From the NCBI GenBank assembly GCA_036676295.1, contig JAKFDE010000064.1, forward strand, positions 62,001 to 126,000: a stretch of 64,000 bases of DNA, given 5' to 3'. The notes beneath the pieces were generated by a model. That model made no database searches. It was not told the origin of the DNA and saw nothing but the letters and a program-made list of their open reading frames with translations. Shown in pieces: positions 50,081 through 59,487 of the stretch (positions are counted from its first letter, which is position 1; every line of letters starts with the position of its first letter). The DNA is from UBA4416 sp036676295 (GTDB taxonomy: Bacteria > Bacteroidota > Bacteroidia > B-17B0 > Aurantibacillaceae). A program made the position numbers and the translations under genes.

Positions 50081-51487
50081 ATGACAAAAATTAAATTTGG
50101 AACAGACGGCTGGAGAGCCATTATAGCAAAAGATTTTACTGTTGAAAATGTAGCTCGCGTTACAGAAGCTACAGCTATTTGGTTGAAGAATAATTTTGAA
50201 AAGCCTAGCGTAGTTGTTGGACACGATTGTCGTTTTGCCGGCGAATTATTTGCAGAAACAGTTGCTAAAGTTTTAGTAGCTAATAATATCACCGTTTTTT
50301 TAGCTAAAGATTATGTAAGTACTCCAATGGTTTCATTAGGAACCGTAAGACATAAAGCAAGTTTAGGTATTATAATTACAGCTTCTCATAATCCGGCATC
50401 ATATAATGGCTATAAGTTAAAAGGAAATTACGGTGGCCCTTTAGGTCCTGAAAAAGTTCAGGAAATTGAAGACATGATCGCTGATAAAAGTACCGTGAAT
50501 TTAGATGCGATCGATCTAACAGCCGCACAACAAAAAGGAATCTTATCAATTACAGCTTTAGAAGACATGTATGTAAAACATGTTGAAGACAATTTTGATC
50601 TGGCTACAATTAAAAAATCAGGACTTACATTTGCTTACGATAGTATGTATGGAGCTGGACAACGTGTCATGCGTCGTTTATTTCCGGAGATCTTACATTT
50701 ACATAGCGATCATAACCCAAGTTTTCATGGACAAGCTCCTGAGCCAATTCATAAAAATTTATTGGAGTTCTCTAACCTGATCAAATCACGTGGTGATATT
50801 GATTGTGGGTTATGTACCGATGGAGACGCCGATAGAATAGGACTTTATGATGCTAAAGGTAATTTCGTAGATTCACATCATATTATTTTATTACTGATCC
50901 ATTATCTAAAAAAATACAAAGGCATGGATGGTAAAGTTTGTACTGCTTTTAGTTCTACTGTTAAAATCAAAAACATGTGCGACCATTACAACTTGCCTTT
51001 GGATGTGGTAAAAATCGGTTTTAAATACATTTGTAATATCATGATCACCGAAGATGTTCTAGTTGGTGGTGAAGAAAGCGGTGGTATTGCTATTAAAGGC
51101 CATATTCCTGAACGTGATGGTATTTGGATGGGTTTAACCTTATGGGAATTTATGGCAAAAACAGGTAAAAGCTTAAACGAGTTAATTGAGGAAGTTTATG
51201 CTATTACCGGTACATTCTCTTTTGAGCGTAATGATCTAACGATTACAGAAGAATTAAAAAATAAAATCGTAGAGAATTGTAATAACAATGCTTACAAAGA
51301 ATTTGGTAAGTATAAAATACAACGCGTAGATGATCTGGATGGTCATAAATTTTTCATTGATGAAAATACATGGACAATGATCCGTGCCTCTGGAACAGAG
51401 CCAGTACTAAGAACTTATGCCGAAGCGGCAACTCAAGAAAAAGCATTTGACATTTTAGCTGATGTGAAAAAAGTTTTACTCAACTAA
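50081..51487 (+). CDS. Phosphoglucomutase/phosphomannomutase-family enzyme
   Basis: Alpha-D-phosphohexomutase of 468 residues that moves phosphate between C1 and C6 of a hexose. All four family signatures are visible: N-terminal FGTDGWRA, phospho-serine loop TASHNPASYNG near residue 103, metal loop DGDADRIG near 250, sugar loop GGEESGG near 325, and phosphate loop RASGTEPVLR near 437. Whether the substrate is glucose, mannose or glucosamine phosphate is not certain; the metal loop and length fit the PGM/PMM group of Bacteroidota. A secreted protein gene follows after five bases and is probably co-transcribed. Confidence 0.93.
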   Translation: MTKIKFGTDGWRAIIAKDFTVENVARVTEATAIWLKNNFEKPSVVVGHDCRFAGELFAETVAKVLVANNITVFLAKDYVSTPMVSLGTVRHKASLGIIITASHNPASYNGYKLKGNYGGPLGPEKVQEIEDMIADKSTVNLDAIDLTAAQQKGILSITALEDMYVKHVEDNFDLATIKKSGLTFAYDSMYGAGQRVMRRLFPEILHLHSDHNPSFHGQAPEPIHKNLLEFSNLIKSRGDIDCGLCTDGDADRIGLYDAKGNFVDSHHIILLLIHYLKKYKGMDGKVCTAFSSTVKIKNMCDHYNLPLDVVKIGFKYICNIMITEDVLVGGEESGGIAIKGHIPERDGIWMGLTLWEFMAKTGKSLNELIEEVYAITGTFSFERNDLTITEELKNKIVENCNNNAYKEFGKYKIQRVDDLDGHKFFIDENTWTMIRASGTEPVLRTYAEAATQEKAFDILADVKKVLLN

Positions 51488-51492
51488 TTAAA

Positions 51493-52200
51493 ATGATCAG
51501 ATCAATTTTCATTTATATTTTCATTATTTGTTCAGGAAATGGTTTGCTATCGCAAACCATTTCTATTGAAAAGAAGATCGGAAAAAGTAAAACGACCTAC
51601 ACTTTTATTAAAAAAAATAATTGTAAAATTTCATTTGAGCATAAACGTCCCGATAAAACTGACAAAACCATACTAGCTTGTATCCCGGCGGCTTTCACAG
51701 AATTAACGAATTATAAAGTAGATGGGATTTATGCCATTAATGGTAAAATTGAAAATCAAAAAAACATCAACAAAACTTTGGGAGGCGTTTTTTATATAGA
51801 AAATGGCATTTGTAAAGTGTTTCAATCAGGTAAAGGAAAATTATTTAACGACAGTTTATTAAAATTGGCTACAAAAAATAAAGCTTCTTTCTTTCAACAA
51901 ATACAATGTATTCAAAATGGAAAAGCGGCCAGTTTTAAAGACCAAAAACTATTTCAGCGACGCGGTATTGCCATTTTAAAAGATAATTCCGTTGCCATCA
52001 TTGAAAGCTATGAAAACATCACCTTAAAAGTTTTTTCTGAAGATCTGGCGCTTTTAGGTGTTTCACAACTCATCTATACTGATATGGGAGCCTGGGACGA
52101 AGGTTGGTATAAGACGCCGGCCACTCAAAAAATTGTAACCATTGGAAGAGACCTATCTCAGACCTCAAAACAGAGCAATTGGATCATTTTCAAAAACTAG
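51493..52200 (+). CDS. Secreted NAGPA-like (phosphodiester glycosidase) protein
   Basis: A 235-residue exported protein with signal peptide ending LLSQ (residue 21). The pattern of blocks (YAINGKIENQKNINKTLGGVFY, split here as INGKIENQKN and GGVFYIENG, then FQRRGIAILKDN and LIYTDMGAWDEGWY) resembles the NAGPA/phosphodiester glycosidase fold, though the usual YDGGGS-like motif is replaced by TDMGAWDEG, so activity is doubtful. The gene sits five bases after the phosphohexomutase, which suggests a link to surface sugar metabolism. This is a fold-level guess. Confidence 0.65.
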   Translation: MIRSIFIYIFIICSGNGLLSQTISIEKKIGKSKTTYTFIKKNNCKISFEHKRPDKTDKTILACIPAAFTELTNYKVDGIYAINGKIENQKNINKTLGGVFYIENGICKVFQSGKGKLFNDSLLKLATKNKASFFQQIQCIQNGKAASFKDQKLFQRRGIAILKDNSVAIIESYENITLKVFSEDLALLGVSQLIYTDMGAWDEGWYKTPATQKIVTIGRDLSQTSKQSNWIIFKN

Positions 52201-52247
52201 ATTTCATCTCCTTTTTGCCTAAAAATCAGCTTGTTAATTTTATTTAA

Positions 52248-52281
52248 TTGTACGATTTTTAGTAAAATATCATTATGTTTG
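52248..52281 (+). promoter_or_regulatory. Promoter of apt (TTG-N23-TATGTTTG)
   Basis: TATGTTTG at 52274-52281, 14 bases before the ATG, with a TTG at 52248-52250. The spacer is longer than the usual 19-21. Confidence 0.5.
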
Positions 52282-52295
52282 TAATCTAACTAAAG

Positions 52296-52823
52296 ATGTC
52301 CTTAGAAACCAATATTAAAGCTGCAGTAAGAGATGTTCCTGATTTTCCTAAACCGGGAATCATGTTCAAAGACATTACTCCTATTTTGGAAAATCAACTT
52401 TTGTGTAATGAAATTGTAGATGGATTTATTGAACGTTTAGGAGAAAAACCAGACGCTATTGTAGGGATTGAAAGCAGAGGGTTTTTATTTGGTATTTTAC
52501 TGGCAAATAAATTAAATATTCCTTTTGTTTTAGTTAGAAAAGCAGGAAAATTGCCTTACAAAACAATTAGTCACGAATATTCATTAGAGTACGGAACAGC
52601 CAAAATAGAAATGCATATTGATAGCATTAAAAAAGGTTGGAACGTAATTGTTCATGATGATTTGTTAGCAACCGGTGGAACTGCTGAAGCCGCAGCCCAT
52701 TTAATTGAACAACAAGGAGGCAATGTCAGCGGATTTAATTTCGTGATAGGCTTAGAATTTTTAAACGGAAAACAAAAATTAAATATACATTCAAATAACA
52801 TCACATGTCTAGCACAGTATTAG
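52296..52823 (+). CDS. apt: Adenine phosphoribosyltransferase
   Basis: Salvages adenine with PRPP to AMP. Full-length at 175 residues. Start DVPDFPKPGIMFKDITP, substrate segment IVGIESRGFLFG, LVRKAGKLPYKT, and PRPP loop VIVHDDLLATGGTA (15-residue pattern typical of type I PRTases). Promoter box close to the ATG. Its 3' end overlaps the longer reading frame of the acyl-CoA dehydrogenase by 19 bases in another frame. Confidence 0.97.
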   Translation: MSLETNIKAAVRDVPDFPKPGIMFKDITPILENQLLCNEIVDGFIERLGEKPDAIVGIESRGFLFGILLANKLNIPFVLVRKAGKLPYKTISHEYSLEYGTAKIEMHIDSIKKGWNVIVHDDLLATGGTAEAAAHLIEQQGGNVSGFNFVIGLEFLNGKQKLNIHSNNITCLAQY

Positions 52824-53980
52824 AAAACAACGTTGGAATGAGTTTCCAACTTAACGAAAATCAAATTGCCATTGCCGATATGATCCGCAAATTTGGTAAA
52901 GAAAACATCTATCCTAAAATGATGGAATGGGACGAAGCACAAACCTTCCCGGTTGAAGTATTCAAAAAATTAGGTGACTTAGGTTTAATGGGCGTTTTAG
53001 TACCTGAAGAGTATGGTGGATCAGGATTATCGTATACAGAATACGTAACTGCAATTATTGAATTAAGTAAAATTTGCGGTTCTATTGGTTTATCAATGGC
53101 TGCACATAATTCATTATGTACAGGTCATATTTTAGCATTTGGTAACGATGAACAAAAGAAAAAATATTTACCAAAATTAGCAACTGCTGAGTGGATTGGT
53201 GCTTGGGGCTTAACGGAAACCGGTACAGGTTCTGATGCAGGTGGTATGGCTACTACAGCAGTTAAAGATGGTGATTACTATATTTTAAACGGAAGCAAAA
53301 ACTTTATCACTCACGCTATTACAGGAAGCGTAGCTGTAGTTATTGTTCGTACCGGCGAAAAAGGTGATAGCCACGGTATGTCTGCTTTCATTATTGAAAA
53401 AGGAACTCCTGGTTTTAAATCAGGTAAAAAAGAAAATAAATTAGGAATGCGTGCCAGCGAAACAGCCGAATTAATTTTCGAAAACTGTCGCGTGCACAAA
53501 GACCAAATGATGGGTAAAGAAGGTGATGGGTTTATCCAAGCCATGAAAGTATTAGATGGTGGCCGTATCTCTATTGCAGCGTTAAGTTGTGGTATTGCTC
53601 GTGGCGCTTACGAGTGTTCAAAAAAATATGCTAAAGAACGTGAACAATTTGGCAAACCAATTGCTCAGTTTCAAGCGATCAGCTTCAAATTAGCAGATAT
53701 GGCAACTGAATTAGAAGCCGCTGAATTATTAACCTTCAAAGCAGCCGACTTAAAAAATCGTCACCAAAAAATGACTAAAGAAGGTGCTTTTGCTAAATAC
53801 TACGCATCTGAAGTTTGTGTAAGAAATGCAAACGAAGCCGTTCAAATTTTTGGAGGTTACGGGTTTACAAAAGATTTCCCTGCTGAAAAATACTACCGCG
53901 ATAGTAAATTATGTACTATTGGCGAAGGAACCAGCGAAATTCAGAAATTGGTAATTAGCAGAGAATTATTGAAAGATTAA
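52805..53980 (+). CDS. Acyl-CoA dehydrogenase
   Basis: FAD enzyme that oxidises acyl-CoA to enoyl-CoA, 391 residues in the long form. Three-domain layout: helical N-domain, central beta domain (WGLTETGTGSDAGGM, FITHAITGSVAVVI), C-terminal helices with GGRISIAALSCGIARGAYE, ERKQFGKPI as REQFGKPIAQFQ, and the end IGEGTSEIQKLVISREL. The catalytic base region is YYRDSKLCTIGEGTSEIQ, with Glu in GEGTSE-type position. ATG 52805 overlaps apt by 19 bases; ATG 52838 (MSFQLNENQ) starts where many homologues start and avoids overlap, so it is a serious alternative. It ends before a strong terminator. Chain-length specificity unknown. Confidence 0.95.
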   Translation: MSSTVLENNVGMSFQLNENQIAIADMIRKFGKENIYPKMMEWDEAQTFPVEVFKKLGDLGLMGVLVPEEYGGSGLSYTEYVTAIIELSKICGSIGLSMAAHNSLCTGHILAFGNDEQKKKYLPKLATAEWIGAWGLTETGTGSDAGGMATTAVKDGDYYILNGSKNFITHAITGSVAVVIVRTGEKGDSHGMSAFIIEKGTPGFKSGKKENKLGMRASETAELIFENCRVHKDQMMGKEGDGFIQAMKVLDGGRISIAALSCGIARGAYECSKKYAKEREQFGKPIAQFQAISFKLADMATELEAAELLTFKAADLKNRHQKMTKEGAFAKYYASEVCVRNANEAVQIFGGYGFTKDFPAEKYYRDSKLCTIGEGTSEIQKLVISRELLKD

Positions 53981-53993
53981 TTTGATCGAATTA

Positions 53994-54040
53994 TAAAAAA
54001 AGGCTCCGTCAAACTATAAGCGTGACGGAGCCTTTTTTTT
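53994..54040. terminator. Terminator after the acyl-CoA dehydrogenase
   Basis: 11-bp perfect GC-rich stem AGGCTCCGTCA/TGACGGAGCCT (54001-54033) with A7 before and T8 after. Confidence 0.9.
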
Positions 54041-54140
54041 ATATAAACCCAAGTTAAATCAACTATTTTTCTTACTAATGAAATCGATAACCGCGATGTA
54101 TTACTCTGATTATTGCTATCGGTCACCAACTCTTCTGAAA

Positions 54141-54181
54141 AAATAAAAGAGGCTATCTCAAATTGAGATAGCCTCTTTTAA
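54141..54181 (-). terminator. Terminator of the secreted nuclease gene
   Basis: Long inverted repeat, 17 bp per arm (AAAAGAGGCTATCTCAA/TTGAGATAGCCTCTTTT, 54145-54179) with a one-base centre. It lies 19 bases past the convergent minus-strand stop and about 100 bases from the other terminator. The 54041-54140 stretch between shows nothing. Confidence 0.8.
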
Positions 54182-54199
54182 TTATAATCAATTTATTAT

Positions 54200-56491
54200 T
54201 TACTCAATAATTAACTTGCGAGTAATTTTTTCATTTTTATAGATCAAGTTCACAAAGTAAACACCACTTTGTAAATTAATATCATTCACTGCAACGTTAT
54301 TAAATCCATTTACAACATCTACTTTTCTTTTGTAAACGTTTCTTCCTGTAACATCAGTAATATCTAAATTAAGTGTCTCTGCCACTTTAGCATCGATCAT
54401 TAAATAAAATTCGCCAGATGTTGGGTTTGGAGCCAATACATATTCAAAATGAGTAGCTACATTTTCTTTTAAGCCAACGGTAACATAACATGGAGCTGAT
54501 CCTGGGTTAGCAATATAAGTCATATTAGAAAAATCAATATAACACGCATAACGTACGCTATCAATAAATGGGTTACGGTTACCTTGTAAAGAATCTAAAA
54601 AGTCGTTACGAGAGATCTCATAAGAATCCGGCAGATCCTGAAAATGCCATTTCTTTAAAATATTTTGATCCTGACCATATTGAATAGTAGCGCTAATAGG
54701 ATTTTTCAATTTCCAATTCATTGGATTTCCAAAAGCATCATTTTGTCCATTGTAAGCAGTACACATATACATGATTGCACGGGCAAAATCACCTTTATGA
54801 TTATTTCTTGGTTCAAACACAAAATTACCATTAATATCAGTACCCCATTTTGCACTTAAGTAAGATCCGGTTTGATTAACAACCTCTCCCATAGGACGAT
54901 TACTTCTTACTGCATTTGCATTATCCTGATTGGTTGGAAATAAATGATGTTGATCATTATATTCTTTTCTCTCAACATTGTTAGGTGAAGACGCTGAACC
55001 ATCTGCCGGATTAGTTGGCATCCATTGATGGCAATAGCTATGCTCACGGCTCATATAAGAAAAATCAAAAGGCTCTGTATATACATAATTTTCGCTACTG
55101 TATACACAAGTCACTACTTTTTGTCCATTAGTTGTATCGCGAGCAGAAAATAATTTGATCATAGTTTCATCATAATTACCATAGAATACAGAAGAATGAG
55201 GATAAATTTGAGCTGATAACGCCGACAAAAAATTTGAGTTGGTCACATTTAAAGAACTGTATTCTGAAACAGGTTGCATTGTTGCTAAAGCAGTAAATCC
55301 ACCTGTTAACGGACTAGCAGTTAAATAATTTACAAATGAACCTGATCCATTATAAGAATAAATCGCCAATTGATAATCAAGGCCGGCATAAATATTACTT
55401 AAACCTAAATTAATAGCGCTACCTGCATAAATCACTTTACTTCCACCTATCGCATCGCCAATTTTATACGCTACACCATCAACAGGAACATCTGTAATAG
55501 TTGATGCTGTTTGTTTTTTTAAGACTAAATAACCATCAGGAGAACCGCTAGCTGCAACAAATGCTGCTGATGCTCTATATGATTTAATTCCGGAAAAAGA
55601 TAACGTGGTTGCTTGAGCAGTTGGCTCAGTTGCTAAATTTCCTCCAATACCATTTAAGTTAATAATATAAGCGCTTTCGTCAGCATCATCACTATTAATG
55701 GTTAAAACAGCTGAACGGGTTCCGGCAACTGAAGGATTGAATGATAAACTTAAAGCTACATTGGAAGATGGATTTACTGTTGAAGGAGCGGTTGGTGCAG
55801 CCACAGAATAATCAGCAGCAGCAGGTCCGGTTAAAACAAATGAGCTAATTGATAAAGCATTTACACTTCCTAAATTTTCAATTGTAAAAGGAACAGTGGT
55901 AGGCGAACTAACAGCTGAATTAAATAAAGCTGAATTACCACCTGATAAAATAGTATTACCTGCTTGTTTTACATTAATTTCTTGCGCTGTAACTGGCGCT
56001 GCAGCAATATTGATCTCATCAATACCTACATTATTACCTGTTGTTTTAGATGATAAAATCCATTTCAAATACCTTGAACTTGAATTTGGGGTAACCGTAT
56101 AATTTACATAAGAAGCGCTATTTAAATTATTTGTAAAAACGGTTAGATCTGTCCATGCAGTTCCGTTAACAGACTCTTGTAATTTAAAAGTACCTGACCA
56201 GGCACCGCCGGTGTTCCAACCTTTTAAATAATAACTCACAACTCCAATGGCGTCAGCTGTTTGAAGTTGAACATATTCATTTGCGATATCAATTTTACCG
56301 GCTAACCCAGCCTGACCTGTAGCGTAGGTAAACGTCCCACCAATATTTGTTGACCATCCTGTAGTACAAGGTGTGAAACTAGAAGTTGAGATAAAATTCT
56401 CAAAATTATACCCGGTTGGTAAAGGGCATTGTGCATTTGCGTTTATTACCTGCATGCTGCATAGTAAAGCAAATAGTTTAATTTTTTTCAT
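54200..56491 (-). CDS. Secreted endonuclease I with choice-of-anchor D domain and T9SS sorting domain
   Basis: A 763-residue exoenzyme. Signal peptide ends NANAQ (residue 21). Residues of about 22-165 form a jelly-roll-like module (YNFENFISTSSFTPCTTGW), about 170-285 an ASPM/choice-of-anchor D Ig-like domain (LTINSDDADESAYIINLNG), about 290-405 another beta domain, and about 440-640 the endonuclease I domain with REHSYCHQWMPTN, HHLFPT, NNHKGDFARAIMYM and ISRNDFLDSLQGNRNPFID. The last 80 residues (FEYVLAPNPTSGEF to TRKLIIE) are a type A T9SS domain. Compared with the 353-residue paralogue at 25805, extra adhesive modules suggest tethering to DNA-rich matrix or surfaces. Located upstream to the TonB receptor as a neighbour on the same strand. 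Confidence 0.9.
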   Translation of the reverse strand: MKKIKLFALLCSMQVINANAQCPLPTGYNFENFISTSSFTPCTTGWSTNIGGTFTYATGQAGLAGKIDIANEYVQLQTADAIGVVSYYLKGWNTGGAWSGTFKLQESVNGTAWTDLTVFTNNLNSASYVNYTVTPNSSSRYLKWILSSKTTGNNVGIDEINIAAAPVTAQEINVKQAGNTILSGGNSALFNSAVSSPTTVPFTIENLGSVNALSISSFVLTGPAAADYSVAAPTAPSTVNPSSNVALSLSFNPSVAGTRSAVLTINSDDADESAYIINLNGIGGNLATEPTAQATTLSFSGIKSYRASAAFVAASGSPDGYLVLKKQTASTITDVPVDGVAYKIGDAIGGSKVIYAGSAINLGLSNIYAGLDYQLAIYSYNGSGSFVNYLTASPLTGGFTALATMQPVSEYSSLNVTNSNFLSALSAQIYPHSSVFYGNYDETMIKLFSARDTTNGQKVVTCVYSSENYVYTEPFDFSYMSREHSYCHQWMPTNPADGSASSPNNVERKEYNDQHHLFPTNQDNANAVRSNRPMGEVVNQTGSYLSAKWGTDINGNFVFEPRNNHKGDFARAIMYMCTAYNGQNDAFGNPMNWKLKNPISATIQYGQDQNILKKWHFQDLPDSYEISRNDFLDSLQGNRNPFIDSVRYACYIDFSNMTYIANPGSAPCYVTVGLKENVATHFEYVLAPNPTSGEFYLMIDAKVAETLNLDITDVTGRNVYKRKVDVVNGFNNVAVNDINLQSGVYFVNLIYKNEKITRKLIIE

Positions 56492-56547
56492 GGGTTGATT
56501 TTTTAGTTGTTCTTATATAATTAAATCATAGTTTTCAAGCAATATAT

Positions 56548-59427
56548 TTAAAATGTCAATTTGGTACCGAAAATAAAAGTTCTCCCAACTCCAAAAAATA
56601 CTGAAGCAGATGTTGCATCAAAACCATTTGCACTTTGAGAAGCCCCATTATTTTGAGCATCACTGATGTATCTTAAATTTAAAATATTGTTCACATTACC
56701 ATAAAGGTTAAGTTTAAACTCTTTAAAAGGAATTTCATAACCTGCGCTAACATCAAATAAATAATATGCAGGTAATTTCCAGCTTTCTCTTCCTCTATTA
56801 TCAATAATTTTACCCGTAGCAGGATCTGTTGTTCTATTATTTAAATCTAACGCATTAAAACTAGCGTAGTTTTTATCAAATCGTGTAAGTCTTGGTTTAA
56901 TGTACATACCTTTAATAGGAATGTATTTAACGCCTAAACTTATTTGATTTTGTGCTGCATTCCCTAAGTGAACCCCTTTCGCATCATACTCAATAGAATC
57001 TTGAAGATTATTATCCAAATCATAAGAATATACCATACCACCTGAATTGTATCTCCAATCACCGAAAGAGATTACGCCTTCAATTTCAAGTTGTTTAATA
57101 GGTTTATAGGTTCCTTCAAACTCTATACCTTTATAAATAACGTCTATTCCATTAGCTACATAAGGAAAACCATTAGGATCGTTTCTTGAAAATTGTGGTT
57201 GATTTTGCCAGGTAGTGTAATAAGCATTAATATTTGCAAGTAGTCTGCTGTATTTTAAACCATAACCAACTTCATATGACTGAATGTATTGTGGTTTAAA
57301 CCCGCTTATTAATCGATTATTAAAACTAAATGTATTATCTAATCTTTGAGGTATTTGCATAATACCTACATTAACAAAAACATTATGATGATCGTTAATA
57401 TTATAATTAGCTCCTCCTTTTAAAGTGTAACCAAATTGCCATTTCCAACCTGTTGTTGAAGGTCTGGCTTCTTTTGAATCAATGGTATATCCTTTGGCAT
57501 TTAAAATAGAAACTACAGGAGAAGCACCATTTTGCTTAATAAATGTAGTATCTCCATTTGTAGTAACTGTTGCGCCTCTAACAGAAGTAATTTGATCTGT
57601 TCCGTTATAATAAAAGGTTTCTCCATTATAAATGGCCTGCTCAAAAACTTTCCCATCAATAACCAAATCCTTTTTCTTGTAATAATCAATCCGGTTATAA
57701 CCTGATTTAGAGCCAGTGGCAGTAAAAAAACCGGTCCACTTGCCTTTTTTAAATTCAATTTGGCTAAATAAACCTCCCCACTTTACATAACTGTTATAGT
57801 TTGCGCCATAGAGGTCATTTTTGCGTTTCACAAAATTATTTGGATCTAAATAATCCAGATAAGGATCTTTTGTCGTTTCAACATAATAATCACCACCTAA
57901 TAAATTATAAACAGAATTAAAGTGTAATCCTTTATAATATCTTAAATCTACGCCATAGGTTAAAGTAAAAAGTTGATTCAATTTTGAAGTTGCTGTAGAA
58001 AGTAGTCCAAACCAATTATGGTTATTATTTTGGGTTCTTAAAATTGTAGTACTTTTTATTTCACCAGGCATAAATGTTGCCGTTGCCGGATTTGGAGTGG
58101 TGAATGATTTTACTGAATAATATCCGGTTATTGAATCTCTAAAAGTAGGGTTACTAGGAGCAAAACTAGTACCACCACCTTTTCCAAAAGAAGCATATAC
58201 TACCGTAGAAAGAGTGGTTTTTTCGCTAATTTTCCAAAAATGGTTTAAATTGAATAATGGTTTATGAAAATAATTTGATTTATCATTTAACAATGTTTTT
58301 TTATCTAATAATATTTGATCAGGATTCCAACGTAAATCTCTATCGCCTTGAAGAGTTGTTGTATATTTAATTCCTGTAGTACTCATATCATGTAAAACAG
58401 AATCCGTATTTACTCCTAATTTTTTTGCATACTCTCTGTCATAAACAGTAATAGGCATTTTTGTCGATCTTTGACCATGTGATTGAGGAGCACCGTTAGC
58501 TCCAATGCTAATGATATGTTTAGGACTTGGCATATACTGTATTTTTACAAAATAAGAATATGCTTGATACCAGGTTTGTTCTGCCCAACCATCACCATTT
58601 CTATAAGTTCCTGCTAAAGTAAAACCCCATTTATTATTAATAAGTCCTGAGTTGTAAGCCAGACTCATTAAATTAGCCTTATTATTTCCCCATTCTTTTT
58701 TTACAACCAATTGTTGTTTCCCTTCAATGCCATTTGTAATAAAATTCATAGTACCACCTATCGAAGAAATGGCTAGTTTCGATGCACCTAATCCACGCTG
58801 AATTTGCATAGATTTTGTAATATCTCTTAACCCATCCCAATTACTCCAATATACCTGACCATTTTCCATATCATTTACCGGAATCCCATCTACCAAAACA
58901 CCAATATTTCTTTGGTCAAAACCACGAATTGTAACGCGTGAATCACCTGCGCCGCCTCCTTGTGAAGTTGCATAAGCTCCGGGAGTAGTATTCGCTATCA
59001 TACTAATGTCTTTACCTCCTAGTTCTTCCTGAATTTTAGTAGCAGAAATTGAACTAAAAGCTACCGGTGTCTCTCTTATTTGAGCCACATTAGCCACTAC
59101 TTCTACTTCATCTAACACAGCACTTTCTAGTTTTACCTCTATTTTTTTGTTAGAATATAATTTGATCTTTTGAACAAACTTATTATAACCCAACATAGAT
59201 ACTTCGATCGTATAATCACCCTTTGGTAATTTCAATATAAAATTACCGTCTAAATCTGCTGTAGTTCCAATTCCAGTTTTAGCTAGTATAGTAGCGCCAA
59301 TTAATCCTTCGCCGGTTTCAACATCCTTTATAGAACCAGATAAAATTACTGTAGAGCTGTCTTGTGCTTTTGAAAATAAGCTACAAATAACAAATAATAG
59401 TAGAAAACCTTTTTTAAACATGAGCAT
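56548..59427 (-). CDS. TonB-dependent outer-membrane receptor
   Basis: A 959-residue outer-membrane receptor. Signal peptide ends SKAQ (residue 22; two ATGs two codons apart). Residues of about 27-110 are a carboxypeptidase-regulatory-like domain (VILSGSIKDVETGEGLIGATI), about 115-230 the plug (TPVAFSSISATKIQEELGG, VTIRGFDQRNIGVLVDGIPVN), and the rest is a 22-strand barrel ending YNLNLYGNVNNILNLRY and FGVGRTFIFGTKLTF, whose final aromatic residue suits BAM insertion. No SusD partner is encoded next to it, so it is not a standard glycan SusCD pair. Flanking genes encode a secreted nuclease and an LTD protein. Ligand unknown. Confidence 0.93.
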   Translation of the reverse strand: MLMFKKGFLLLFVICSLFSKAQDSSTVILSGSIKDVETGEGLIGATILAKTGIGTTADLDGNFILKLPKGDYTIEVSMLGYNKFVQKIKLYSNKKIEVKLESAVLDEVEVVANVAQIRETPVAFSSISATKIQEELGGKDISMIANTTPGAYATSQGGGAGDSRVTIRGFDQRNIGVLVDGIPVNDMENGQVYWSNWDGLRDITKSMQIQRGLGASKLAISSIGGTMNFITNGIEGKQQLVVKKEWGNNKANLMSLAYNSGLINNKWGFTLAGTYRNGDGWAEQTWYQAYSYFVKIQYMPSPKHIISIGANGAPQSHGQRSTKMPITVYDREYAKKLGVNTDSVLHDMSTTGIKYTTTLQGDRDLRWNPDQILLDKKTLLNDKSNYFHKPLFNLNHFWKISEKTTLSTVVYASFGKGGGTSFAPSNPTFRDSITGYYSVKSFTTPNPATATFMPGEIKSTTILRTQNNNHNWFGLLSTATSKLNQLFTLTYGVDLRYYKGLHFNSVYNLLGGDYYVETTKDPYLDYLDPNNFVKRKNDLYGANYNSYVKWGGLFSQIEFKKGKWTGFFTATGSKSGYNRIDYYKKKDLVIDGKVFEQAIYNGETFYYNGTDQITSVRGATVTTNGDTTFIKQNGASPVVSILNAKGYTIDSKEARPSTTGWKWQFGYTLKGGANYNINDHHNVFVNVGIMQIPQRLDNTFSFNNRLISGFKPQYIQSYEVGYGLKYSRLLANINAYYTTWQNQPQFSRNDPNGFPYVANGIDVIYKGIEFEGTYKPIKQLEIEGVISFGDWRYNSGGMVYSYDLDNNLQDSIEYDAKGVHLGNAAQNQISLGVKYIPIKGMYIKPRLTRFDKNYASFNALDLNNRTTDPATGKIIDNRGRESWKLPAYYLFDVSAGYEIPFKEFKLNLYGNVNNILNLRYISDAQNNGASQSANGFDATSASVFFGVGRTFIFGTKLTF

Positions 59428-59433
59428 TTATCA

Positions 59434-59465
59434 AATAAAAGGGCTGAATATTGCATCAGCCCTTT
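59434..59465 (-). terminator. Hairpin between the LTD gene and the TonB receptor gene
   Basis: 10-bp perfect stem AAAGGGCTGA/TCAGCCCTTT (59438-59465) with an 8-base loop, followed on the minus strand by only four T, then the receptor start 10 bases on. It may end LTD transcription or attenuate readthrough into the receptor. Confidence 0.65.
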
Positions 59466-59487
59466 GGTTTAAAATAAAAAGAAATTT

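Noticed and set aside
54145..54179. 17-bp inverted repeat as an insertion-sequence end or attachment site
   Set aside because: Single copy, no target duplication and no transposase; position behind a stop codon with a T-rich end fits a terminator.
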